Notes under the pieces: model-generated
Told to the model about the DNA's origin: nothing
Databases searched by the model: none
The model's input: only the letters and a program-made list of their open reading frames with translations
In this document: piece after piece, positions 9,464 through 18,968 of the stretch
How positions within the stretch are numbered: position 1 is the first letter of the stretch
Layout of the letters: each line of letters starts with the position of its first letter
Position numbers and translations under genes: made by a program
Assembly: GCF_029210485.1 (NCBI RefSeq)
Contig: NZ_JARGET010000021.1
Location: 186,001 to 250,000 of the forward strand
From: Hoeflea sp. YIM 152468
Lineage (GTDB): Bacteria; Pseudomonadota; Alphaproteobacteria; Rhizobiales; Rhizobiaceae
Reading direction: 5' to 3'
DNA length: 64,000 nucleotides

Positions 9464-10369
9464 TCAGGCAAATTCGGCGGCTGCCTCGAAGGTCAGCAAA
9501 TGCCGCCGCGCGACTGCGTCGACGTCGCGGCTGTAGCCGCCGCCGATCACGGTGGCGACCGGAATGTTGCGCTGCCTGAAAAACCAAAACACCCGGCGAT
9601 CACGATCCTTGAGTCCCTGATCGGTCAACGACAGCCGCCCCAACCGGTCGTTTTCGTGCGGGTCCACGCCGGCATTGTAGAACACCAGATCCGGCGAGAA
9701 CCCTGCGATGGTTTGAGGCAGCAGCCAGTCGAGCGTTTCCAGATAGGCGTCATCGCGCACCCCGTCCGGCAGGGAAACATCGATTGTGGAGGGCTGCTTG
9801 CGCGCCGGGTAGTTTTTCTCGCTGTGCATCGACACGGTGCGGATGGCGTCGATGCCTGCGCAGATTTCCGCCGTGCCATCACCCTGATGCACATCAAGAT
9901 CGACAACCAGCACCCGGCCAATGTCACCGTCTGCAAGCAGCAGATGCGCCGCCACTGCCACATCATTGAAGGTGCAGAACCCGGCGCCTTGCGCGCGCCG
10001 CGCATGGTGGCTGCCGCCGGCCGTATTGCAGGCAAGCCCTGTGACCAGCGCCAGCCGTGCCGCCATCACGGTTCCCGCGGTTGCAAGCTGCGCCCGCATG
10101 CTGACACGCGCATCAACCGGAAAGCCGATCTCGCGTTCAATCAGGGCCGGTACATTGCAGGCCAGCACCTGATCGACATAGGCGCGGTCATGCGCAAGCG
10201 CCAGCCATTCGGCCGAAGCTGGCGCCGGCGCGTGACAGGCTGCGCGCGCACCCAGGGCACTTGATCTGATCAGCTCCATCAGACGGGTATATTTGCCCAT
10301 CGGGAAACGGTGGTCGGGGGCGAATTCGGCGTCATAGGCTGGCGCATGGACGATTGGCAAGTAAGGCAT
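9464..10369 (-). CDS. histone deacetylase/acetylpolyamine amidohydrolase family protein
   Basis: This 301-residue zinc hydrolase belongs to the arginase/deacetylase superfamily (class II HDAC-like or acetoin-utilisation type). The catalytic histidine pair is at residues 121-122 (GGSHHARR). A zinc-binding DLDVHQGDGT lies at 157-166, and a further acidic zinc ligand lies in YNAGVDPHENDRLG near 240. Bacterial members remove acetyl groups from small amines or proteins; the substrate here is not known. It is read towards the small membrane protein with two bases between the stops. Length is normal for bacterial members. Confidence 0.85.
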   Translation of the reverse strand: MPYLPIVHAPAYDAEFAPDHRFPMGKYTRLMELIRSSALGARAACHAPAPASAEWLALAHDRAYVDQVLACNVPALIEREIGFPVDARVSMRAQLATAGTVMAARLALVTGLACNTAGGSHHARRAQGAGFCTFNDVAVAAHLLLADGDIGRVLVVDLDVHQGDGTAEICAGIDAIRTVSMHSEKNYPARKQPSTIDVSLPDGVRDDAYLETLDWLLPQTIAGFSPDLVFYNAGVDPHENDRLGRLSLTDQGLKDRDRRVFWFFRQRNIPVATVIGGGYSRDVDAVARRHLLTFEAAAEFA

Positions 10370-10486
10370 CCGGAATGATGTGACGCAGGAATGTGATTTC
10401 GTCCATTCCTGCGGTGGGCTTTCCCTTGCGCCCGGTCTAGTTTCGATCTGACTTTCGTCAGAATCGCGTTTTTAACGGACATCTCC

Positions 10487-11842
10487 ATGCAGCACCCACA
10501 AGCGCGGACCGAACCGCCGCAGCCAATTGCCCTGCTGGTCACCAACCGTATGGTGCTCGCCATCGCAGTGCCCATGACGCTGGCGTTTCTGACAACCCCG
10601 CTTCTGGGCCTGGTCGACACAGCGGTTGTCGGGCGTTTGGGTGACGCCGCGTTGCTCGGCGGGCTGGCGATTGCGGCAATCCTGTTCGATCTGGTCTTTA
10701 CAAGCTTCAATTTCCTGCGTTCGGCGACCACCGGCCTGGTTGCCCAAGCCATGGGACGCGAAGACCCGTGCGAGGAGCAGGCCGTGTTCTGGCGGTCGCT
10801 GATGATCGCCGTGGTCGCCGGCGTCGCAATCATCGCCGCGACACCATTCTTGCTGTCAGCCGGCCTGGCCTTCATGGGCGCCAAAGGCGATGTCGCCGCA
10901 GCCGCCTCGACCTACCTGCTGATCCGTGCGCTCTCGGCGCCGGCAGCGCTCGCCAACTATACCATCCTTGGCTATGTGCTCGGCCGCGGCATGGGGGGAA
11001 CCGGGCTGTTCCTGCAAACCGTCATCAACGGCACCAACATCGTCTTGTCGATCTGGCTTGGCCTGGGTCTTGGATACGGCCTTCAGGGGGTGGCACTGGC
11101 CACGGTAATCGCTGAAATCACCGGCTGTGTGACGGGCTTCTGGATTATTCATCGCCGGTTTGAGAAGCCCCATCGCCCGACGTGGAAACAGGTCATTGAC
11201 CGCACGTCGATCAAGCGGCTGATGGCGCTCAACGGCGATATCATGATCCGCTCCTTCGCGCTGATTGCTGCCTTTGCCTGGTTCACCCGGCTGGGAACCG
11301 GCTTTGGCGACACGACATTGGCGGCCAACGCCATCCTGATGAATTTTTTCATGGTGGCTGGCTACTATCTCGATGGGTTTGCCACCGCCGCCGAACAGAT
11401 ATCGGGACGTGCGATCGGTGCGCGCAACCGCCAGGCTTTCACCAGGGCCGTCAAACTGACGCTGCTCTGGGGCTTCGGATTGGCCGGTTTCACAACCGTG
11501 TTTTTCCTGGTTTTCGGGTCCACGGTTGTGGCCTGGATGACAACGCTGGAAACCGTGCGCGTGGAAGCCGGCAGCTATCTGTTCTGGGCGGCGCTGACGG
11601 CGCTGTCCGGCGTGCTCGCGTTCGAAATGGACGGTGTCTATATCGGCGCCACCTGGTCACGCGACATGCGCAACATGATGCTTGTTTCGCTCGCCCTGTT
11701 TATCGGCCTGTCCGTCGCTCTCACCGGCCTGTGGGGCAATCTCGGGCTGTGGATATCCTTGAACATCTTTCTGGCAGCCCGCGGCTTCACGCTGCTGGCG
11801 CTCTTGCCGCGCCGCACCCATCAGGCCTTTGGCGCGGCGTGA
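10487..11842 (+). CDS. MATE family efflux transporter (DinF-like)
   Basis: This 451-residue multidrug and toxic compound extrusion protein has about 12 membrane helices in two related bundles. The N-terminal block TTPLLGLVDTAVVGRLGD is the typical MATE signature, and the DinF branch is suggested by the overall pattern. Such pumps export cationic drugs or metabolites using Na+ or H+ gradients. The gene has its own upstream region of about 117 bases and stops two bases before the oppositely read pyrD, so it is probably a single-gene unit. The substrate is unknown. Confidence 0.88.
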   Translation: MQHPQARTEPPQPIALLVTNRMVLAIAVPMTLAFLTTPLLGLVDTAVVGRLGDAALLGGLAIAAILFDLVFTSFNFLRSATTGLVAQAMGREDPCEEQAVFWRSLMIAVVAGVAIIAATPFLLSAGLAFMGAKGDVAAAASTYLLIRALSAPAALANYTILGYVLGRGMGGTGLFLQTVINGTNIVLSIWLGLGLGYGLQGVALATVIAEITGCVTGFWIIHRRFEKPHRPTWKQVIDRTSIKRLMALNGDIMIRSFALIAAFAWFTRLGTGFGDTTLAANAILMNFFMVAGYYLDGFATAAEQISGRAIGARNRQAFTRAVKLTLLWGFGLAGFTTVFFLVFGSTVVAWMTTLETVRVEAGSYLFWAALTALSGVLAFEMDGVYIGATWSRDMRNMMLVSLALFIGLSVALTGLWGNLGLWISLNIFLAARGFTLLALLPRRTHQAFGAA

Positions 11843-11844
11843 TC

Positions 11845-12927
11845 CTATTCGGGAATTGCCAATGCCGCGTAATCGGCCGTGCGGGAATCACGCAGATCCG
11901 ACAGGTGAGCCAGGTTTTCGCGGTCGCAGATGCGTGAGAGACCGCGCAAAATGCGCCCCGGCAGCAATGGTCCGCCATAGATGAACCCGGTGTAAAGCTG
12001 GACCAGATCCGCCCCGGCGCGGATTTTCTCCGCCGCTGTGTCGGCGCTGTCGATGCCGCCGACACCGATCAGGGGCATATCGGGACCAAGCTTCTGCCGC
12101 ATCTTGGCAAGCACGATTGTCGAGCGCGCGAACACCGGACGGCCCGACAAGCCGCCGGCCTCGCCTGCTTTCGGGTCTGCTGCCAATCCCGCACGTGACA
12201 ATGTCGTGTTGGAGACGATGACGCCGTCGAGGTTTTGCGCCAGACATTCTGCGGCAATGTCATCGAGATCGGGCTCGGTCAGATCCGGTGCAATCTTCAG
12301 GAACACCGGAATCCGCCTTGTCTTTGCGTCGCGCTCGGCCAGAACCCGTGTCAGCAACCCGGCCAGAGCTTCGCGGGTCTGCAGGTTGCGCAATCCCGGC
12401 GTGTTCGGCGAGGACACATTGACCGTGAAATAATCCGCCACATCGGCAAAACAGGAAATACCGGCGGCATAGTCACCGACGCGATCGGCGGCATCCTTGT
12501 TGGCGCCGATATTGATCCCGAGAAGGCCTGTTTTCCGGCGCTGTGAAATCCGGGCATGGGCGTCGGCGTGCCCCTGATTGTTGAAGCCAAGCCGGTTGAT
12601 CACCGCATGATCCCTGACCAGACGGAAAATCCGCGGTTTCGGATTGCCCGATTGCGGTTTCGGCGTCAGCGTGCCGACCTCGACAAAACCGAACCCCAGC
12701 CGCGCCAGTTCTGAGGCAACCTCGGCGTTCTTGTCATAGCCCGCCGCCATGCCCAGCGGATTGGGAAACGCAAGTCCGGCGACGGTGACCGCAAGCCGCG
12801 GGTCCCGGTCAGGCTGGCAAGCCGGCACGAGCCCGCTCTTGAGTGCAGTCAGGGAAAGCCCGTGCGCGGTTTCGGGGTCCAGCTTGAACAGCGCCCGCCG
12901 GGCAAGGTCATCCATCAGGCGGCTCAT
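11845..12927 (-). CDS. pyrD: dihydroorotate dehydrogenase (quinone)
   Basis: This 360-residue class 2 dihydroorotate dehydrogenase oxidises dihydroorotate to orotate in pyrimidine synthesis and passes electrons to membrane quinone. The N-terminal helical extension (DLARRALFKLDPETAHGLSL) is the membrane-associating part that marks class 2. FMN- and substrate-binding segments such as NPLGMAAGYDKN, NRLGFNNQG and VSSPNTPGLR are present, the last with the catalytic-site serine region. The start at 12927 is set by an ATGA overlap with the upstream DUF952 gene and by the family N-terminus; a longer ORF to 12987 would run into that gene. Confidence 0.95.
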   Translation of the reverse strand: MSRLMDDLARRALFKLDPETAHGLSLTALKSGLVPACQPDRDPRLAVTVAGLAFPNPLGMAAGYDKNAEVASELARLGFGFVEVGTLTPKPQSGNPKPRIFRLVRDHAVINRLGFNNQGHADAHARISQRRKTGLLGINIGANKDAADRVGDYAAGISCFADVADYFTVNVSSPNTPGLRNLQTREALAGLLTRVLAERDAKTRRIPVFLKIAPDLTEPDLDDIAAECLAQNLDGVIVSNTTLSRAGLAADPKAGEAGGLSGRPVFARSTIVLAKMRQKLGPDMPLIGVGGIDSADTAAEKIRAGADLVQLYTGFIYGGPLLPGRILRGLSRICDRENLAHLSDLRDSRTADYAALAIPE

Positions 12928-13271
12928 GGTTCCATGTCCGGAAATACATGGGCGCCGTCCGCTCCCAGTGGCAGCGGCTTGACCCATTTCACTGCCGACA
13001 GCGGCATCTCGGCGAACAGATGCGGGAACAGCGCACCGCCGCGCGAGGGTTCAAAAACCAGCTTCTCCCCCAGCGCGCCGGCATCGACGGCCACCAGCAG
13101 CAGGTTGTCCTGACCGCTGAAATGGCGCTTTGCGGTTTCGATTGCCTGGTCGCGGGTTGAAAAATGAATGAACCCGTCCGCAAGATCCACCGGCGCACCG
13201 GTAAACCGGCCTTCGGTTTCGGCAGTGCGCCAGAGAGCTTCCGGTGTGATTTTATAGATCGTCGCATGCAT
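12924..13271 (-). CDS. DUF952 family protein
   Basis: This 115-residue protein matches the DUF952 family, begins with TIYKITPEALWRTAE, and contains the conserved FIHFSTRDQAIETAKRHF segment (about residues 33-50). The fold resembles ADP-ribosyltransferase-like small domains in some descriptions, but no activity is established. Its stop overlaps the pyrD start by four bases, so the two are translationally coupled. That pairing of DUF952 with pyrD is common in rhizobia as I recall it. Confidence 0.85.
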   Translation of the reverse strand: MHATIYKITPEALWRTAETEGRFTGAPVDLADGFIHFSTRDQAIETAKRHFSGQDNLLLVAVDAGALGEKLVFEPSRGGALFPHLFAEMPLSAVKWVKPLPLGADGAHVFPDMEP

Positions 13272-13395
13272 GGCAATGTGTCCCGCTTCTGTGCTGTCTG
13301 GCCTGAAACACCCTCGTGAAGGCCGCCTTCAGGAGGGTATTCTCGATTCTGACGCTATTGCATGCCATCACATACCCAATCAGGAGAGGAACGTC

Positions 13396-13839
13396 ATGAC
13401 CCGTTTTGCAATCTTGTCGGCTTTCGCCCTTTCATCGCTGATCCCGGTTGCGGCTCTGGCCCAGGAGTCCGCGACACATCGCTTTATCATGGAAAAGTCG
13501 GAAACCGGATTTGTCCGCATGGATGTCCAGACCGGCGAAATGTCGATCTGCACTGAGCAGTCCGGTCAACTGGTCTGTAAAATATCAGCCGACGAGCGCC
13601 GCGCCTTTGAAGACAGCCTCTCGCAGCTCTCGGGCCGGGTGGCCGATCTCGAGGCGCGACTTGACGCGCTCGATCACGCGGACGGCAGCCCTGGTGCAAC
13701 TGACGAGGCCGAGCTGGATCGCGCATTGGGAACAATGGAGAAAATGATGCGCCGTTTCTTCGGAATGGTCGATGAACTCCGCAAGGATTATGAAGACGGC
13801 CCGGATGTGCCGCCCGAACCCGTGCCGGATCGGACCTGA
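13396..13839 (+). CDS. secreted hypothetical protein
   Basis: This 147-residue protein of unknown function has a clear signal peptide (about residues 1-22, ending VAALAQ before ESATHR). A short domain with two cysteines follows (about residues 52 and 60), then a helical, probably coiled-coil segment at about 70-130 and an acidic, proline-rich tail. ATG 13396 is chosen because it gives the signal peptide and has AGGAGAGG about eight bases upstream; an in-frame extension to 13270 lacks these features. It is probably periplasmic. Confidence 0.65.
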   Translation: MTRFAILSAFALSSLIPVAALAQESATHRFIMEKSETGFVRMDVQTGEMSICTEQSGQLVCKISADERRAFEDSLSQLSGRVADLEARLDALDHADGSPGATDEAELDRALGTMEKMMRRFFGMVDELRKDYEDGPDVPPEPVPDRT

Positions 13840-13986
13840 CGGCGTGGGACGGTGAGCAAGCCCGCTGGTCGGCAGATCATCGCTGTGCCACTCTTGCGTC
13901 AACGCTTGGCGCGCCGTTAAGGTGATTTTCGAGTACGGCGTCGCGCCAGACCCATTTTGACTGCGCGATCGGGAGGGGGAGCACGT

Positions 13987-14643
13987 ATGACGCAATTGAC
14001 TTTCATCATTGCGGACGATCATCCATTGTTTCGGGGTGCCATGCGGCAGGCCCTTGAGGGGATCGGTGAAGCCATCGATATTCTCGAGGCCGGAGATCTC
14101 GAGAGCGCCCGCAAGACCGCAGTTGATCATCCCGAAGCAGACCTCATCCTTCTCGATCTGACCATGCCTGGCGTTTCGGGTCTTTCCGGCCTGATCGCCT
14201 TCAGGGCCGAATTTTCCAGCCTGCCGGTGGTGGTGGTCTCGGCCAGCGACGATGTGTCCACCATGCGCCGCGCGCTGGAACTGGGCGCATCCGGCTTCAT
14301 CTCGAAATCAGCCAGCATTGATGAGATCCGCCAGGGTGTGCGTACGGTGCTGGATGGCGGCATCTGGTCTCCGCCTGACGTCGATCTGGGGTCGGAGCAC
14401 GATCAGGAAATTGCCGGCCTGATTGCCCGGATCCAGACACTGACCCCGCAGCAGGGGCGGGTGCTGGGCATGCTGGCCGAAGGGCTGCTCAACAAGCAGA
14501 TCGCCTATGAGCTCAATGTTTCCGAAGCCACGATCAAGGCGCATGTCTCTGCGGTGTTGCAAAAACTTGGTGTCGACAGCCGCACCCAGGCGGTGATCCA
14601 GCTTTCCAAGATCGGTGCGGAAGTGCTGATCCAGAGTGACTGA
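13987..14643 (+). CDS. LuxR-type response regulator (CrbR/ErdR-like)
   Basis: This 218-residue regulator has an N-terminal receiver domain and a C-terminal LuxR/NarL helix-turn-helix. The receiver begins FIIADDHPLFRGAM, the phospho-acceptor aspartate is in LILLDLTMPG near residue 57, and the HTH is LTPQQGRVLGMLAEGLLNKQ onward from about 150. It converges with the transporter-type sensor kinase, six bases between stops. Pairs of a solute-symporter sensor kinase and a LuxR regulator are known as CrbS/CrbR or MxtR/ErdR, which control acetate and related carbon use. That pathway assignment is inference from architecture and neighbourhood. ATG 13987 follows a GGGAGGGGGAG ribosome site. Confidence 0.8.
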   Translation: MTQLTFIIADDHPLFRGAMRQALEGIGEAIDILEAGDLESARKTAVDHPEADLILLDLTMPGVSGLSGLIAFRAEFSSLPVVVVSASDDVSTMRRALELGASGFISKSASIDEIRQGVRTVLDGGIWSPPDVDLGSEHDQEIAGLIARIQTLTPQQGRVLGMLAEGLLNKQIAYELNVSEATIKAHVSAVLQKLGVDSRTQAVIQLSKIGAEVLIQSD

Positions 14644-14649
14644 AACATT

Positions 14650-17600
14650 CTATTCGGCAGCAGTGCGCTTTGAAACGGTCGCCTGATTGAGAAATGCGCG
14701 CAGGGCCGCAGGCTTGATCGGCTTGTTCTGAACGCCAATCCGGTGGGCTTCTGCCATACCGCGAATCTCGGGCGTGCGGTCTGCAGTCACCAGCAGGGCC
14801 GGGATATCCATTTTCCACAATTGGCGAAGCTCGATAATGGTGTCGATGCCGGTGCCGTCATCGAGATGGAAGTCTGCGAAGATGACATCCGGCGCATCTT
14901 CTGTTTCGGCAAGACTGAGGCTTTCGCCGAGGGAACCGGTCGCCAGGACCGTGCAGCCCCATCCGCTCAGAAGCAGCGCCATGCCCTCAAGTATTTTGGG
15001 TTCATTGTCGATGCACAAGACCCGCAGCCCCTTCAGGTTGGAGTTCGCCGCATCTGGTCCTGCACGTTGTGGTTGCGCCTGGATCCGTTCGGTATTGGTT
15101 TCGACAGGCAATTCTACCCGGAACTCGGTGCCTTTGCCCGAACGCGAGGCGATATCTACCGAATGCTTGAGAACCCGGGCTATGCGGTCGACAATCGACA
15201 AGCCAAGCCCCAGCCCCGAGGCGGTGCGCGCGCCTTCCTCAAGTCTGGCGAATTCACGGAAAACTGTGCGGAACTTGCTGGAGGGAATTCCGATCCCGGT
15301 GTCGATGACCTGGATCAGCACCTTGTCGCCGCGCCGCCGCACGCCGACCAGAACCCTGCCTTCGCGTGTATACTTGATCGCGTTGGAGACCAGATTCTGG
15401 ATCAGCCGGCGCAACAGGTTGGGGTCGGAGCGCACATAGACACTTGTGGGCATCACCGTGAATCTGAGGTTCTTCTCGCGCGCCACCGGAGCGAAGTCGG
15501 TGACCACCCGCTGCAACAGCTCATTGAGGGGAAAGCTGGTCACTTGCGGCTTCATTGCCCCGGTATCGAGCCGGGAGATATCCAGCACCGCGCCAAGGAT
15601 GGCTTCGACCGATTCCAGAGACGAATCGATGTTCTGGACAAGCTTCTGATCGGGAGAGTTGCCGAGCCGCTCGACCAGGGTTGAGGAATACAGCCGGGCG
15701 GCGTTGAGCGGTTGCAGGATGTCGTGCCCGGCTGCGGCAAGGAACCGGGTCTTGCCGATGTTTGCGTCTTCCGCCGTCAACTGCGCCTTTTCAAGCTCGT
15801 GGTTCACGCGGGTCAGTTCGGCGGTCCGCTTGCTCACCCTTTGCTCAAGCGTTTCATTGGCCTGTTTGAGAGCCACATCGGCTGCCACACGCTCTGTAAT
15901 GTCGGCATAGGTTGTCACGATGCCACTGTCAGGCATCGGATTGGAACGGATCTCAATGATCCGTCTCTCGAGGCCGATGGTCAGCGAGAACGCCTGATCC
16001 ATGGTCAGAAAACGGTCCAGCGTGGTCTGCTCCTCGCCGGCTTCGAGATCACCGCGATCAACCAGGATCGATATGATGTTCTCAAGCGAGAATCCGACCT
16101 GTCCCACCAGTTCGGGCAGTTCCAGCAGCGAGCGGAACCGCTTGTTCCAGACGGTCAGCCGGTTGAAGCTGTCAAACACGGTGATGCCCTGGTTCATCTG
16201 CCCAAGTGCAGTCTGCAGGAGATCGCGATTGTACTGCAGCGCTTCGGAGGCTTCATCCAGCAGCCGCGCCGTGTCGCCGGGAATGTCATCGGCGCGTTCG
16301 AACAACAGCGACAGCACCAGCCGGGCGGAGGCCGACCCGATGGCGCTGCCCAGCAGTTGTTCGGCGAACCGCAGCAGCCCCATATCGGCGGGGTCCTGAT
16401 CGTTGATCCAGCGGCCGATGGCGCGCTCATGCGAATGAAAGGAACGCTCCGTGCGCTCTTGTCCCAGATAACGGCTGATGGTCTGTTTCAGATCGCCGAC
16501 GGTCACTTTGGTTTTCCAGCTGCGTCCTGACGTCGTCAGCCGCTGGCTTTCCGGTATGAACATCGCAGCCTGGATCCGCTCGATCGATTTGGGGCGCCGC
16601 GACAAGGAGCCGAGCACATAAAACAGACAATTGACACTCAGGCTGAGAACCACCGCATTGAACAAGGGATCCGCGCCCGGTCCGTCGAAACTGTTGCTGC
16701 CTGGACTGATGAAATCCAGAAATTCTGCGGCGAGATGACTGTTGTCCGGACCGCCCAGGCTTGGCAGCATCAGGATATAGGCCCAGATGGCTATGCCGCT
16801 GGACAGGCCGGCGATTGCTCCCCGGGCATTGGCCTGGCGCCAGAACAAGCCGCCGAAAAAAGCCGGTGCGAGCTGGGCGATGGCGGCAAAGGACAAGAGG
16901 CCGATGGAGGCCAGTCCGGCATTGATGTCGGCGGCGCGATAATAGGCAAACCCCAAAAGCAGGATTCCGACAATCGCCGTGCGCCGGATGATCAGGATCC
17001 GGCCGGAAAAATCGCCGCCCTGACCGCGCCGGTCGCGCTGCCGCAACACCACCGGAACGATAATGTCATTCGACACCATGATGGCAATGGCGACAGAGGC
17101 CACGATCACCATCGCCGTGGCCGCCGAAAATCCACCAATAAACGTGACCAGGGTGAGGTAGGGCATGTCATTGGCCATCGGCAGGGCAAGAACAAACAGG
17201 TCGCTCGCGCCACCCGAGCCGAATTGCAGCACGCCCGCAATCGCAACCGGCAGCACGAAGATATTGATGGCGATGAGGTAAAACGGCAGCAGCCAGCCTG
17301 CCAGCTTGAGTTCGCCAGGTGTCCGGTTTTCCACCACCGCGACATGAAACTGGCGTGGCAGCAGGATGATTGCGAAGGCTGACAGCACGATCAGCATGAT
17401 CCAGCGCATCAGCGGCGTTTCGTGAGACAGCGCCACCATCACTTCAGCATTGGCGGTGGCGGCGCGGAGCAGATCCCAGGGGCCGTCGAACATGACAAAC
17501 ACAACCGACAGCCCGATGAGTGTGAAAGCCAGCAGTTTGACCAGGGATTCCATCGCAATCGCCAGGATAAGCCCGTCCTGATGCTCCGTTGCGTCGGTGT

Positions 17601-18150
17601 GACGGGTGCCGAAAATGGCGGCGAAGGCAGCGAGCACCAGGGTGACGAAAAACGAGATGTCGGACAGGAAGAATGTCCCGGTTACCCGGTTCAATTGCTC
17701 GACATCGATCATGACTGCGACCGAGGAGGACACCGCCTTGAGCTGCAGGGCGATGTAGGGAATGGTGCCGATCACGGCAATCAGCGCCACCAGCGCTGCC
17801 ACCGCCGGGTTTTTGCCATAACGCGCTGCCATGAAATCCGCGATCGACGTCAGTTTTTCGGCCTTGGCCAGCGTCACAATGCGTCGCAGGATCGGCATTC
17901 CCAGAGTGAACATCAGGATTGGGCCGATATAGATCGCGGTAAATTCGAGCCCGCGCGAGGCAGCCAATCCGACGCTGCCGAAATAGGTCCAGGACGTGCA
18001 GTAGATCGCGAGGCTGAGAGAATAGATGATCGGGCGGCCCGCTGTCCGTCGTTGCCTTTGCCGCGCCGACCGGTCGCCATAAGTGGCGATGGCAAACAGC
18101 ATCAGCAGATAGAAAAGCGCTGATCCGAACACCAGCCAGCTAGGCATCAT
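14650..18150 (-). CDS. transporter-type hybrid sensor histidine kinase (SSS-PAS-HK-REC)
   Basis: This very long sensor, about 1166 residues, carries a complete sodium:solute symporter-like region of about 13 membrane helices (residues 5-480). A linker, a PAS-like domain (about 640-755) and a coiled coil (about 765-795) follow. Next come a dimerisation/phospho-acceptor domain with histidine in GHDILQPL near residue 806, an ATPase domain with N-box NLVSNAIKY near 921, and a C-terminal receiver with aspartate in FADFHLDD near 1092. This is the CbrA/CrbS/NahK class, in which the symporter module may sense or import the signal. The LuxR regulator opposite is the likely partner. ATG 18150 or 18147 fits better than 18183. 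Confidence 0.88.
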   Translation of the reverse strand: MMPSWLVFGSALFYLLMLFAIATYGDRSARQRQRRTAGRPIIYSLSLAIYCTSWTYFGSVGLAASRGLEFTAIYIGPILMFTLGMPILRRIVTLAKAEKLTSIADFMAARYGKNPAVAALVALIAVIGTIPYIALQLKAVSSSVAVMIDVEQLNRVTGTFFLSDISFFVTLVLAAFAAIFGTRHTDATEHQDGLILAIAMESLVKLLAFTLIGLSVVFVMFDGPWDLLRAATANAEVMVALSHETPLMRWIMLIVLSAFAIILLPRQFHVAVVENRTPGELKLAGWLLPFYLIAINIFVLPVAIAGVLQFGSGGASDLFVLALPMANDMPYLTLVTFIGGFSAATAMVIVASVAIAIMVSNDIIVPVVLRQRDRRGQGGDFSGRILIIRRTAIVGILLLGFAYYRAADINAGLASIGLLSFAAIAQLAPAFFGGLFWRQANARGAIAGLSSGIAIWAYILMLPSLGGPDNSHLAAEFLDFISPGSNSFDGPGADPLFNAVVLSLSVNCLFYVLGSLSRRPKSIERIQAAMFIPESQRLTTSGRSWKTKVTVGDLKQTISRYLGQERTERSFHSHERAIGRWINDQDPADMGLLRFAEQLLGSAIGSASARLVLSLLFERADDIPGDTARLLDEASEALQYNRDLLQTALGQMNQGITVFDSFNRLTVWNKRFRSLLELPELVGQVGFSLENIISILVDRGDLEAGEEQTTLDRFLTMDQAFSLTIGLERRIIEIRSNPMPDSGIVTTYADITERVAADVALKQANETLEQRVSKRTAELTRVNHELEKAQLTAEDANIGKTRFLAAAGHDILQPLNAARLYSSTLVERLGNSPDQKLVQNIDSSLESVEAILGAVLDISRLDTGAMKPQVTSFPLNELLQRVVTDFAPVAREKNLRFTVMPTSVYVRSDPNLLRRLIQNLVSNAIKYTREGRVLVGVRRRGDKVLIQVIDTGIGIPSSKFRTVFREFARLEEGARTASGLGLGLSIVDRIARVLKHSVDIASRSGKGTEFRVELPVETNTERIQAQPQRAGPDAANSNLKGLRVLCIDNEPKILEGMALLLSGWGCTVLATGSLGESLSLAETEDAPDVIFADFHLDDGTGIDTIIELRQLWKMDIPALLVTADRTPEIRGMAEAHRIGVQNKPIKPAALRAFLNQATVSKRTAAE

Positions 18151-18370
18151 GATCTGTCTCTCTCCCCCGATCCAGCTCAGCATAGCCTTTAAGGCAAGCC
18201 AGACAAGACAGCCTTTGGTTGAGCATAGCCATGACTAGTTTTCCTGTGTTGAGCGCCGGGCCGGTGGTTATTTACTGTCACAACTGTGTTAGCTTTCAAA
18301 ACCGATGTGGCGAGGCATACAGGCCAGTCGGGATTTCAAGAGGGACACTTGCGTCAAATGGAGAACTACC

Positions 18371-18784
18371 ATGTTGAATGAGTTCAAGGCGTTCATCGCC
18401 AAGGGCAACGTTATGGACCTTGCGGTCGGTGTTATCATCGGTGGCGCGTTCGGACTTATTGTATCGTCGCTGGTCGATGACGTCATCATGCCGATCGTCG
18501 GCGCGATTTTTGGCGGCATCGATTTTTCCAATTTCTTTATTCCGCTTGCCAGCGGCGTGACCGCGACAACGCTGGAAGCCGCCAGGGAGCAGGGCGCCGT
18601 ACTTGCTTACGGTAATTTCATCACTGTTCTGATCAACTTCCTGATCCTTGCCTGGATCATTTTTCTGATGGTCAGGGCGGTCAATTCATTGCGCAAGGGA
18701 GAAGAGGTCGCGCCGGCAAAGCCTGCCGCGCCGCCGGCTGACATCGCCTTGCTCAGCGAAATCCGGGACCTGTTGAAAAAGTAG
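18371..18784 (+). CDS. mscL: large-conductance mechanosensitive channel
   Basis: This 137-residue MscL is the homopentameric inner-membrane channel that opens under membrane tension to release solutes during hypo-osmotic shock. The diagnostic N-terminal helix and first membrane helix ([20 protein letters not shown]) are followed by a periplasmic loop, a second helix ending near residue 110, and the C-terminal cytoplasmic helix ([11 protein letters not shown]). ATG 18371 gives the conserved MLNEFKAF start. It has its own promoter region and a good intrinsic terminator about 50 bases downstream, so it is monocistronic. Confidence 0.97.
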   Translation: MLNEFKAFIAKGNVMDLAVGVIIGGAFGLIVSSLVDDVIMPIVGAIFGGIDFSNFFIPLASGVTATTLEAAREQGAVLAYGNFITVLINFLILAWIIFLMVRAVNSLRKGEEVAPAKPAAPPADIALLSEIRDLLKK

Positions 18785-18836
18785 GCCCCTGAAGCAAGCC
18801 GAGTGTGACGGGCACCGGCGGGCCTACAAGTCTTGC

Positions 18837-18867
18837 GAAGCCTCGGCCACCGGTCGGGGCTTTTTCG
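18837..18867 (+). terminator. intrinsic terminator after mscL
   Basis: A ten-base stem (18839-18848 with 18852-18861, a three-base loop, two G-T pairs) is followed directly by a run of five T. This is a classical rho-independent terminator about 55 bases after the mscL stop. Confidence 0.75.
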
Positions 18868-18968
18868 CTTGCGGTTTTGCGCCCATCAGAAACTTCAATG
18901 GATCGATGAACTCACGGATGATGCGAACCCGCGCATGAACGGCTATGAGAGGCAAACGGAGTTTTGCT

